Origin: Candidatus Melainabacteria bacterium
Lineage (GTDB): Bacteria; Cyanobacteriota; Vampirovibrionia; 2-02-FULL-35-15
NCBI GenBank assembly: GCA_023250175.1
Contig: JAHFBD010000035.1
Coordinates: 1-14,004, forward strand
Length of the DNA: 14,004 nt
Direction of reading: 5' to 3'
This document shows, in pieces, positions 7,971 to 13,968 of the stretch. The notes beneath the pieces were generated by a model. The model was not told the DNA's origin and made no database searches. It saw only the letters and a program-made list of their open reading frames with translations. The position numbers were made by a program, and so were the translations under genes. Position 1 is the stretch's first letter. Each line of letters opens with the position of its first letter.

Positions 7971-8105
7971 TTAATAGTGTGGGTAATACTGGACCAAGGT
8001 ATTTAAATTGCGCATGCTTAAAATGCATATTAGAGAGCCAGTAATTAAACTCATTGTTCCTATCATTGCTAAAATAGTTGATTTTATATTGTTATTGATT
8101 GTCAT
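7971..8105 (-). CDS. 44-residue single-span membrane protein
   Basis: My translation of the minus strand gives 44 residues starting MTINNNIKSTILAM and ending VQYYPHY. A polar N-terminus is followed by a hydrophobic segment (about 9-31, containing LAMIGTMSLITGSLICIL) and a short polar tail: one transmembrane helix with a Cys near its outer end. A classic AAAGGAG lies seven nt before the ATG and overlaps the stop codon of the preceding gene (8118-8120), which implies coupled translation. The gene is short enough to be missed by length cut-offs, but the ribosome-binding site and operon position support it. It could be a small membrane partner of its neighbours or a leader peptide. Function unknown. 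Confidence 0.65.
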   Translation of the reverse strand: MTINNNIKSTILAMIGTMSLITGSLICILSMRNLNTLVQYYPHY

Positions 8106-8112
8106 GGTTATT

Positions 8113-8119
8113 CTCCTTT
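8113..8119 (-). promoter_or_regulatory. Shine-Dalgarno of the 44-codon gene, overlapping upstream stop
   Basis: AAAGGAG on the minus strand, with its first two A's shared with the TAA stop of the gene at 8118. The spacing of 7 nt to the ATG at 8105 is ideal, and this is the main evidence that the short frame is translated. Confidence 0.7.
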
Positions 8120-8435
8120 ATTTGTTGTATACTCTCCCCTCATCGGGACATTTAGTTATTTCACTTTCTTCCAGTAAATATAAATGCATAGCTATCCAAA
8201 TCCCTTGTGCATAACAGTCATAGAATTCTTTATACTCAGATGGTCTTGTTACATCAGGTGCAATTTTATATAACCCATTATCCATAACTGCTATAAGTCT
8301 TTTGCCAGGAGGAATTAATGGTGGACTATTGTTGTTGTAGCTAAGATTTGTTGGTCTTCCTAAATGTTCTACTGCCCTTACCCCTAAATATGTGCCCATG
8401 ACTACTACCCCCGAAATCCAGTGTTGATAAGTCAT
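8118..8435 (-). CDS. Small single-span, probably exported protein
   Basis: Family not recognised; 105 residues from the ATG at 8435, or 107 from a GTG at 8441. Neither start has a good Shine-Dalgarno, and I prefer the ATG. An N-terminal hydrophobic stretch (HWISGVVVMGTYLGV) could be a signal anchor. The rest is a small domain with a Pro-rich lead (PPLIPPGKRLIAVMDNG), a YKIAPDVTRPSEYKEFYD stretch and two cysteines (Cys76 and Cys98 in GTG-start numbering) that could form a disulfide outside the cytoplasm. It is the first gene after the promoter at 8466-8494. The leader would be only about 20 nt. The 44-codon gene follows with its ribosome-binding site overlapping this stop. Confidence 0.7.
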   Translation of the reverse strand: MTYQHWISGVVVMGTYLGVRAVEHLGRPTNLSYNNNSPPLIPPGKRLIAVMDNGLYKIAPDVTRPSEYKEFYDCYAQGIWIAMHLYLLEESEITKCPDEGRVYNK

Positions 8436-8465
8436 TACCACGATGTTATTACTTATTGGTAGATA

Positions 8466-8494
8466 ATGATATACAAGTTGAGGCGCGATGTCAA
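8466..8494 (-). promoter_or_regulatory. Near-consensus sigma-70 promoter for the small-protein cluster
   Basis: On the minus strand TTGACA (8489-8494, a perfect -35) is followed by a 17-bp spacer and TATCAT (8466-8471, 5 of 6). Transcription would start near 8459, just before the gene ending at 8118. It is the best promoter in the window and makes the four small genes (8435 down to 6988) a likely separate unit from the peptidase gene. Confidence 0.65.
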
Positions 8495-8496
8495 TA

Positions 8497-8521
8497 CCTA
8501 AAATAAAATTTAATTTTTAGG
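8497..8521 (-). terminator. AU-rich hairpin after the peptidase gene, weak terminator candidate
   Basis: Perfect 7-bp arms CCTAAAA and TTTTAGG with an 11-nt loop, starting 8 nt after the peptidase stop codon. There is no following U-run and the stem is weak, so termination is uncertain. Its place between a stop codon and a strong promoter fits a transcription-unit boundary. Confidence 0.35.
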
Positions 8522-8528
8522 TTAAGGA

Positions 8529-10028
8529 TTAAATTCTCTCTTTATTTTCTAACTCTAACATTGAGGTAGTAATTCCACCTTGTGGAGTACTCTTAGTAGC
8601 GCCAGCGTCACAAGGTACTAGTTTTTTCACATCTTCATCAGCTTTCAAATGTGCTTTTCCATAAGGCTCACCATTTAAAATATGACTATAAAAGAAAATG
8701 TTGTAGTATGACGAGGATGTTTTTGGTGCTATGTTTGCTTTATATATAACAGGAACACTTAACAGCCCTATTGGAAATTGCATAGTTCTAATATCAGCAT
8801 GACCAACAGTACCTTTTAACCTTCCTTCCTGATTAAACCCAGATATTTTTGACTGGGTAAATAAATGTATCCTACCGTCTTTCCCACTTGGATCTTTATA
8901 TCTTTTTAAAGTATCAGAAAGCCCACCATTGTGACATGCATCAGTAGCTATAACAAATTTACAATCCTGAAACTTATCTAAAATATCACCTAAATCCCGA
9001 GGAGTAAGTATTCCATACCTAAGTATATTTTCTCCTTGCTTATAAAGGAAGTATGTTCCCACCTCATTTCCATGGGCACTTAGCTTCAAATAAACATTCT
9101 TTACTCCCTTTTTCCTAAAAGATTCCACTTCGCTTTCTATAATTTGTTTAGGGGCTCTGTCTACTTGAATAACATTCTGTCCTTTTTTATTTGTGACAAA
9201 ATTATAACCAGCTCTATTCATTAACTCAGGAAAGAATCCCACATCTTCTACTATTCCACAGAGAACAGGATCATTCAGTATATTTGCATCAGCTAAGCCA
9301 ATATAGCCAATAGGCTCGTTTTTAGTAAGGTCAAAGCTTTTTATTTTAGCTTGATCAGCTAGTTCACTTTTTCTACTGTCTTTGGCTTCGTCAAGTTTAT
9401 TTAACAAATATTCAAAATTGATACTACCGCCTTTAGTAATAATTTTTTCATATCTTAATTCATGTTGAGTTAGTTTATCTATACCGCCATCTTTTGTCCC
9501 TTTCCAAATTGCTAATGGAATAAAAGATAGTGGTAAATCATTAGGAAATTGATCTGTATAATATGGTGACACACTTATATACCATCTTTCTTTTTCTCCA
9601 TGACTATAATCGACATCAAGTGCATATTGGTATCCATTTTCTTTTTTGTCTAATTTTACAAATTTAAATTCAACTACACCAATACCACCTTTTTTGCCGA
9701 CTAAACCATCTAGCAATTTTCTTGTGGATTCTGTCAAGAAGGTAGAAGCATCTATTAATCCACCATTTTGTTTTTTAGTAGTTTTAGTAAAAATGTCTTT
9801 TTGTACTTCAATCCATTTTTTCCCTGCTTCTGATAAAGGTACATGAAAAAAATCAAATTTAAGTGGCAAGTGAATAGGTTTGTCTTTAATATTAGATTCA
9901 TTTTTGTTTTCTAGCTTTGAGCTATTTTTTGGTGGATTTGCAGTGGTTTCTTGAAATGGTTTTGCTGTGGCAGTTACTAGGCTTGCTCCAAGAATAGTTG
10001 AACCAAGAATTTTTAAAGTTGAACCCAT
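8529..10028 (-). CDS. Exported caspase-like cysteine peptidase (clan CD, C14/metacaspase-type)
   Basis: Predicted Cys/His endopeptidase of 499 residues. Residues 1-22 form a signal peptide (LKILGSTILGASLVTATA, cut likely after Ala22). Residues 23-55 are a polar, Asn/Lys-rich linker. About 56-235 is a region I do not recognise. The caspase fold appears to occupy about 238-470: a beta strand then LSAHG (His319, Gly320), a 46-residue interval with LTPRDLGDIL, and FVIATDACHNGG, where Asp363-Ala364-Cys365 matches the DxCxxG core of caspases and metacaspases. No p10, repeat or membrane anchor is obvious, though Cys473 lies near the end. GAGGAAG about 5 nt before the ATG supports the start. Export is unusual for the cytosolic metacaspases. 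Gingipain or separase relatives are less likely, because the motif spacing is closer to caspase. Substrate and activation are unknown. Confidence 0.85.
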   Translation of the reverse strand: MGSTLKILGSTILGASLVTATAKPFQETTANPPKNSSKLENKNESNIKDKPIHLPLKFDFFHVPLSEAGKKWIEVQKDIFTKTTKKQNGGLIDASTFLTESTRKLLDGLVGKKGGIGVVEFKFVKLDKKENGYQYALDVDYSHGEKERWYISVSPYYTDQFPNDLPLSFIPLAIWKGTKDGGIDKLTQHELRYEKIITKGGSINFEYLLNKLDEAKDSRKSELADQAKIKSFDLTKNEPIGYIGLADANILNDPVLCGIVEDVGFFPELMNRAGYNFVTNKKGQNVIQVDRAPKQIIESEVESFRKKGVKNVYLKLSAHGNEVGTYFLYKQGENILRYGILTPRDLGDILDKFQDCKFVIATDACHNGGLSDTLKRYKDPSGKDGRIHLFTQSKISGFNQEGRLKGTVGHADIRTMQFPIGLLSVPVIYKANIAPKTSSSYYNIFFYSHILNGEPYGKAHLKADEDVKKLVPCDAGATKSTPQGGITTSMLELENKERI

Positions 10029-10073
10029 ATTTCTTCCTCTTTCTTAATTAATCCTTTAATAACAATTAAAAAT

Positions 10074-10102
10074 ATAGTAACTAAACTATTTATCAGTAGC
10101 AA
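10074..10102 (-). promoter_or_regulatory. Candidate promoter of the caspase-like gene
   Basis: On the minus strand TTGCTA (10097-10102, 4 of 6), a 17-bp spacer and TACTAT (10074-10079, 4 of 6), giving a leader near 39 nt. An ATAGT/ACTAT inverted repeat (10074-10089) overlaps the -10 box. The boxes are modest but the geometry is right. Confidence 0.35.
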
Positions 10103-10133
10103 TATGTAAGTCCAATAAGTGTCATCTCTTAAC

Positions 10134-10163
10134 TTGATTAAGCCAATCTTTTTATGTTTTAAT
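10134..10163 (+). promoter_or_regulatory. Candidate promoter of the divergent 145-codon gene
   Basis: TTGATT (10134-10139, 4 of 6), an 18-bp spacer and TTTAAT (10158-10163, 5 of 6). The leader would be about 30 nt and contains the ribosome-binding site. The -35 box overlaps a short dyad, CTTAA-5-TTAAG (10128-10142). Confidence 0.4.
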
Positions 10164-10199
10164 TAGAACGTTTTTTTAGAATATTTTAAGGAGTTTTTT

Positions 10200-10637
10200 A
10201 TGTCAAAGACTGTTAAAGCTATAATATCCGACAGTGTGAAGACTAATTCTATTACGCAATTAAGTGGAAACTTTACATCTACTCAGGAACGAGGAGTCTT
10301 AGATAAGCTTAGATCTTCCTTGAAAAGAAAAGGCTTATATAAAGAAGATGCAAATTATGCAGGCAATGCGATATCTTTTGAACGTAATATAAAAGATTAT
10401 AGGATTAAAGATGATAAAGCATTACTGTGGCCAGGTGAGCAATCTCCATGCTTAAACTACACAAAGCTTGCCTATAACATTTTATCAATTTGTCATAATC
10501 GTCAATATCCTGTCCAGTTAGCACTTAATCAATTTTTTGCAAAGCATGTTGAAAGTGACAAATCTAAATTGGACATATCTAAATTGTCTAATGAAGAATC
10601 ATTATTGTTAAAAGAACTAATCTTTGAAAATGTTTAA
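10200..10637 (+). CDS. Uncharacterised 145-residue soluble protein divergent from the caspase-like gene
   Basis: Family not recognised. AAGGAG six nt before the ATG supports the start. There is no signal peptide or membrane segment, so it is probably cytoplasmic. The first 30 residues are Ser/Thr-rich. A basic helix-like stretch follows (about 34-48, LDKLRSSLKRKGLY), then a polar middle with WPGEQSPCLNY (Cys84), a helical part with NILSICHNR (Cys98) and LALNQFFAKHV, and an acidic leucine-rich end (SNEESLLLKELIF). It shares a 171-bp divergent intergenic region with the exported peptidase gene, so the two may be co-regulated. A regulator or inhibitor role is only a guess from position. It ends 17 nt from the pyrD stop on the opposite strand. 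Confidence 0.78.
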   Translation: MSKTVKAIISDSVKTNSITQLSGNFTSTQERGVLDKLRSSLKRKGLYKEDANYAGNAISFERNIKDYRIKDDKALLWPGEQSPCLNYTKLAYNILSICHNRQYPVQLALNQFFAKHVESDKSKLDISKLSNEESLLLKELIFENV

Positions 10638-10654
10638 CCGAATATAATGGGAAA

Positions 10655-11596
10655 TTAGTGTATTGCACCTGCAAGTGTTTTTTCATGAGCTTGTCCAATG
10701 ATTTCACTAATAGAAGATAGTTTGGTTTTTTCACAATAGTCTTTTAATCCAGAAATAATTTCTATACTTGCTTTTGGATTTATAAAGTTTGCAGTGCCAA
10801 CCTGTACACAGTTTGCACCACATAATAAAAACTCTATTGCATCATCAGCATTGTGAATTCCACCGACTCCTATGATTGGTACATTAGGAAATTTTTTATA
10901 TGTTTGCCAAATCATTCTAAGCGCAATAGGTTTTATTGCAGGTCCGCTATATCCACCCACAGCTCTTGGTAAGGTAGGTTTTTTAGTCCATTTATTGATG
11001 GCTAATCCTAAAACAGTGTTTATTAAAACAATTCCATCAGAACCAGCATCCACACAAGCTTTGACAATATCGGTAATATCTGTAACATTAGGGGATAGCT
11101 TTACTAAGACAGGTACAGTTGCTATTTTTTTAATTTCATTTACAAGAGTATAAGCTTTTTTAGGATCTTGACTAAAATCCAGTCCTCCATCTACGTTTGG
11201 GCAAGAAAGATTTAATTCAAGAGCTACAAACCCCGAATAGTTTTTTGTATAATTAACTACTTCAATGTATTCATCAAGGCTTTCACCTACTACATTTATA
11301 ATGACATTGGCATTTTGCTCTTTTAGGAAAGGCAACTCGTTTTTTGTAAAGTGTTCAATGCCTGGATTTTGAAGTCCAATAGAATTTAATAGTCCACACC
11401 CAGGAATCTCAACAACCCTTGGAGTAGGGTTTCCTACCCATGGTTTAATCCCAAGACTTTTTGTAACTATACCCCCAAGATCGCTTAAATTAAAATAAGG
11501 CGTAAGTTCTTTTGCAGCAATTCCACATGTACCTGAAGCCAAAAGAACAGGATTTTTAAATTGTAGATTGCCTATATGGGTGTTTAGAATTGACAC
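10655..11596 (-). CDS. pyrD: Dihydroorotate dehydrogenase, class 1B catalytic subunit
   Basis: FMN enzyme oxidising dihydroorotate to orotate, the fourth step of de novo pyrimidine synthesis, in the cytoplasm. It has 313 residues, normal for the class. Seen motifs: Lys46 in IVTKSLG, GNPTPRV (56-62), NSIGLQNPG (71-79), the NLSCPN active-site loop with Cys132 as the class 1 catalytic base, VKLSPNVTDI with Lys166, GGYSGPAIKP, the FMN phosphate sites GVGGI (243-247) and QVGTANF (265-271). GNPTPR, SPNVTDI and SGPAIKP favour class 1B, the NAD-linked type that pairs with the PyrK iron-sulfur/FAD subunit. No pyrK is present in the window. Translation begins at a GTG with a weak GGTAGG site upstream; a stop lies a few codons before it in frame. 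Confidence 0.93.
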   Translation of the reverse strand: MSILNTHIGNLQFKNPVLLASGTCGIAAKELTPYFNLSDLGGIVTKSLGIKPWVGNPTPRVVEIPGCGLLNSIGLQNPGIEHFTKNELPFLKEQNANVIINVVGESLDEYIEVVNYTKNYSGFVALELNLSCPNVDGGLDFSQDPKKAYTLVNEIKKIATVPVLVKLSPNVTDITDIVKACVDAGSDGIVLINTVLGLAINKWTKKPTLPRAVGGYSGPAIKPIALRMIWQTYKKFPNVPIIGVGGIHNADDAIEFLLCGANCVQVGTANFINPKASIEIISGLKDYCEKTKLSSISEIIGQAHEKTLAGAIH

Positions 11597-11616
11597 AAAT
11601 GCTGTTTCTACCTACC

Positions 11617-11648
11617 GTCGGTTTTTTCGTTACACTCCCAAAACCGAC
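11617..11648 (-). repeat. Perfect 9-bp inverted repeat in the pyrD leader
   Basis: GTCGGTTTT (11617-11625) and AAAACCGAC (11640-11648) with a 14-nt loop. In the pyrD transcript the stem ends right before the GGTAGG ribosome-binding site. ACACT and AGTGT (11656-11660 and 11632-11636) could pair instead, with one partner in the loop, so a pseudoknot or alternative fold is possible. No U-run follows, so it is not a classic terminator. Confidence 0.5.
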
Positions 11649-11673
11649 TTTCCGAAGTGTTTCTAGTCTGCTA

Positions 11674-11682
11674 TTTATAACA
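11674..11682 (-). promoter_or_regulatory. Extended -10 promoter candidate for pyrD
   Basis: TGTTATAAA on the minus strand: TATAAA (5 of 6) preceded by the TGn extension. A poor -35 (TTGGTA) lies 15 bp upstream. The start would be near 11667, giving a leader of about 70 nt that includes the 11617-11648 hairpin. Confidence 0.35.
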
Positions 11683-11688
11683 CCTTAC

Positions 11689-11718
11689 AGATTTTACCAA
11701 ATAAATCGGATAAAATCT
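11689..11718. repeat. Perfect 8-bp inverted repeat between rplQ and pyrD
   Basis: AGATTTTA (11689-11696) and TAAAATCT (11711-11718), 14-nt loop. It is AT-rich and lacks a U-run on either strand. It could contribute to the 3' end of the ribosomal operon transcript; this is unproven. Confidence 0.4.
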
Positions 11719-11735
11719 TACCTTAATAAGTTGCT

Positions 11736-11763
11736 TACTTAGAAATATTATGCTAGCTAAGTA
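11736..11763 (-). terminator. 7-bp inverted repeat just after rplQ, weak terminator or 3'-end hairpin
   Basis: TACTTAG (11736-11742) and CTAAGTA (11757-11763) with a 14-nt loop, beginning 14 nt after the rplQ stop. The stem is short and no U-run follows. A role in ending or processing the ribosomal transcript is inferred from position. Confidence 0.3.
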
Positions 11764-11777
11764 GTAACCAAATATTC

Positions 11778-12131
11778 TTAATTTACTAATTGTAAAATAG
11801 CTGTAGGAGCAGCATCGCCACGTCTTGGAGCAGCCTTAACTAATCTTGTATAACCGCCTTGTCGAGTTTTTAGATTTCCAACAGTTTCATTAAACAGTTT
11901 TTTAACAACATCTTTTTCATATAAAAATGCTGCGGCTTGACGCCTGGCATGCATATCACCACGCTTGGCTAAAGTAATTAATCTTTCCACTTCACCTTGC
12001 ACTGCTTTTGCTCTTCCCAGTGTGGTTTTTATTTCACCAGCTTTAAAAAAAGCGTTGGTTAGGGATCGTAATACCGCTTTTCTTTGATCTGCAGGAAGTG
12101 ATAATTTATGTTTTTTTCTTAAGTGTCTCAT
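11778..12131 (-). CDS. rplQ: 50S ribosomal protein L17 (bL17)
   Basis: Component of the large ribosomal subunit near the tunnel exit. At 117 residues it has normal bacterial length. The N-terminus MRHLRKKHKLSLPADQRKAV is the family start (normally MRH.....L.R...HR.A). It continues with RSLTNAFFKAGEIKTTLGRAK, a VERLITLAKRGD segment, and ends with RLVKAAPRRGDAAPTAILQLV, which matches the usual R.GD.A.MA..EL ending. Its ATG overlaps the rpoA stop (ATGA), with a GAGG site 9 nt before. In cyanobacteria I would expect truA next; here the gene downstream on this strand is pyrD. Confidence 0.96.
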   Translation of the reverse strand: MRHLRKKHKLSLPADQRKAVLRSLTNAFFKAGEIKTTLGRAKAVQGEVERLITLAKRGDMHARRQAAAFLYEKDVVKKLFNETVGNLKTRQGGYTRLVKAAPRRGDAAPTAILQLVN

Positions 12132-13135
12132 GCTGAGAAAGCCTCGCTTTCCATAGGATTTTCTTGTGGAGTATATTGTGGAATAGTTTCATCTATTAGA
12201 TGTAATCCCATTGCATGCAATCTTTCCAAAACCTCATCAGCAGATTTTTTGCCGAAGTTCTTTATATTCATCAATTCATTATATGAGAGACTTAGCAATT
12301 CGCCTAGGGAATTAATATTTGCTCTTTTTAAACAATTATAAGCTCTTACAGATAGCTCTAGTTCTTCTATGCTTAAAGTTACTCTTTGATCCACTACCTC
12401 TTCTTGTTTTACTGGCTCAACTGCTACTGGGATCGCTAATGATTCACCAGAAAATTGTGCTATTGAAGCAACTTTTTCGATTAGCTTTGCAGCAGCTTGT
12501 CCCAATGCTTGTGTAGGATCAACACTACCATTGGACCATAAATCAATAACTACAGAATCATAATCTTGTCCTTCTGCAGTTCTGCCTTGTTGAGTAACAT
12601 AGGCAACCTTTCGAATAGGCATAAAGGCTGCATCAATAGGAATTAAATCAATTGCTTTATTTTGTTGTGCCTTATGTTTGTCGGCTGGTATATAACCAAC
12701 ACCATTTTCAACAATGATTTCCATTTCTAGCTTCCCATCATTTGCTAATGTTGCAATTTTCCAGTCAGGGTTAATTATTTGAACATCGCTGGGTGCTTGA
12801 ATGTCTTTTGCTAAAACTGTAGCAGGACCAGTTACTGAAATTCTTAGTGTTTGTGGTTGATCTGAAAAAGATTTAACTACTAATCCTTTCAGATTGAGCA
12901 TTATATCTATAACATCTTCTACAACTCCAGGGACCGATGAGAATTCATGTGTTATGCCAATTATTCTTACGCCAGTTACAGCTGAACCGGGAATACTCGA
13001 TAAAAGAATCCTTCTTAGTGAATTCCCAACAGTAATACCAAATCCTTTATCAAATGGTTCAATTAAAAACCTTCCATAAAGTGAACCATCATTATTTGTT
13101 TTGTTTTCAAGACATTTGGTTGTTATTTGACTCAT
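12128..13135 (-). CDS. rpoA: DNA-directed RNA polymerase subunit alpha
   Basis: Scaffold of RNA polymerase; the dimer nucleates assembly and its C-terminal domain contacts UP elements and activators. It is full length at 335 residues. The alpha NTD is about 1-235 (YGRFLIEPFDKGFGITVGNS then LRRILLSSIPG, the dimer interface; GVVEDVIDIMLNLKGL). A Val/Glu-rich linker follows. The alpha CTD is about 254-313, with LSVRAYNCLKRANI (Arg264) and LMNIKNFGKKSADEV, the DNA-contact helices. The C-terminal tail is Pro/Glu-rich. AAGGAG lies 8 nt before the ATG. It is 50 nt after rpsK and overlaps rplQ by 4 nt, the standard alpha-operon arrangement. Confidence 0.97.
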   Translation of the reverse strand: MSQITTKCLENKTNNDGSLYGRFLIEPFDKGFGITVGNSLRRILLSSIPGSAVTGVRIIGITHEFSSVPGVVEDVIDIMLNLKGLVVKSFSDQPQTLRISVTGPATVLAKDIQAPSDVQIINPDWKIATLANDGKLEMEIIVENGVGYIPADKHKAQQNKAIDLIPIDAAFMPIRKVAYVTQQGRTAEGQDYDSVVIDLWSNGSVDPTQALGQAAAKLIEKVASIAQFSGESLAIPVAVEPVKQEEVVDQRVTLSIEELELSVRAYNCLKRANINSLGELLSLSYNELMNIKNFGKKSADEVLERLHAMGLHLIDETIPQYTPQENPMESEAFSA

Positions 13136-13185
13136 TGCACTTGCTCCTTTTTTAACTCTAAAATTCTAATCTATCTAAATGTATA

Positions 13186-13560
13186 TTAGACTCTTCTTTT
13201 CTTTGGTTGGCGACAGCCATTGTGTGGAATAGGTGTTACATCGCGTAATAAAACCACTCTCAATCCAGCTGATTGCAATGCTCTTATTGCTGTTTCTCTT
13301 CCTGACCCAGGCCCGCTTACTTCTACCTGAACTTGTCTCATACCATGATCAACAATCTTTTTTGCTACATTTTGAGCTGCTTGTTGTGCTGCAAATGGAG
13401 TCCCTTTTTTTGCTCCTTTATAACCACAAGCTCCTGCACTTGACCAGGCTATAGCATTACCTTGAGGATCAGTTGCAGTGACAATAGTATTATTAAATGT
13501 TGATTGTATGTGAACTATACCACTTGATATATTTTTTCTTTCTTTTTTCTTTGGTTTCAT
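13186..13560 (-). CDS. rpsK: 30S ribosomal protein S11 (uS11)
   Basis: Small-subunit platform protein that helps form the mRNA exit region. At 124 residues it has normal length. Family marks are GIVHIQSTFNNTIVTATDPQ, a GNAIAWSSAGACGYKGAKKG core, TPFAAQQAAQNVAKK, VSGPGSGRETAIRALQSAG, DVTPIPHNGC and a final CRQPKKRRV, the usual RNA-binding tail (CRPPKRRRV). An AAGGAA site lies about 10 nt before the ATG. The gene starts 21 nt after the rpsM stop and precedes rpoA. Confidence 0.97.
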   Translation of the reverse strand: MKPKKKERKNISSGIVHIQSTFNNTIVTATDPQGNAIAWSSAGACGYKGAKKGTPFAAQQAAQNVAKKIVDHGMRQVQVEVSGPGSGRETAIRALQSAGLRVVLLRDVTPIPHNGCRQPKKRRV

Positions 13561-13581
13561 TTTTCTTTATTCCTTCAATTT

Positions 13582-13968
13582 TTATTTAGATTTTGGAGTT
13601 TGTTTTTTTCCTGCAACAGTCATTCTCCTTCTTCCTCTTCTTGTTCTTGCATTTGTTTTAGTTCTTTGGCCTCTTACTGGTAGTCCTCTTCTATGTCTGA
13701 TCCCTCTGTAACAATTTATTTCTGTAAGTCTTTTAACATTTAGCCCTTCAATTCTTCTTAAATCGCCCTCCACCTGGTAATTTTTTTCTATCTCTTCTCT
13801 AAGCTTATTTATTTCTTGATCTGTAAGATCTTTCATTCTCTTGTTTTTATCAATTCCGGTTACTTTTAGAATTTTATTACTTAATGATCTTCCAATTCCA
13901 TATAAATAACCCAGAGAAATTTCTACTCTTTTATTATGTGGTAAATCAACTCCTGCAAATCGTGCCAT
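13582..13968 (-). CDS. rpsM: 30S ribosomal protein S13 (uS13)
   Basis: Head protein of the small subunit; contacts the P-site tRNA and bridges to the large subunit. It has 128 residues, as expected. MARFAGVDLPHNKRVEISLG is the family start, followed by YLYGIGRSLSNKIL, a helical middle (LTDQEINKLREEIEKNY), RRIEGLNVKRLTEINCYRG, IRHRRGLPVRGQRTKTNART and a very basic Lys/Arg end. An AGGAAA site lies about 10 nt before the ATG. The 36 nt upstream to the window edge are non-coding; rpmJ or infA would be expected just beyond, which cannot be seen. Confidence 0.97.
   Translation of the reverse strand: MARFAGVDLPHNKRVEISLGYLYGIGRSLSNKILKVTGIDKNKRMKDLTDQEINKLREEIEKNYQVEGDLRRIEGLNVKRLTEINCYRGIRHRRGLPVRGQRTKTNARTRRGRRRMTVAGKKQTPKSK

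Noticed and set aside
8008..8214. Hydrophobic plus-strand frame of 68 codons across the gap between small genes
   Set aside because: It starts with TTG, has no ribosome-binding site and is antisense to two minus-strand frames. The minus-strand 44-codon frame in the same place has an ideal ribosome-binding site.
8897..9110. Gingipain, legumain or separase family as alternatives for the clan CD peptidase
   Set aside because: The short His-to-Cys interval (46 residues) with SAHG and DACHNGG is closer to caspase/metacaspase, though a profile search would be needed to settle the subfamily.
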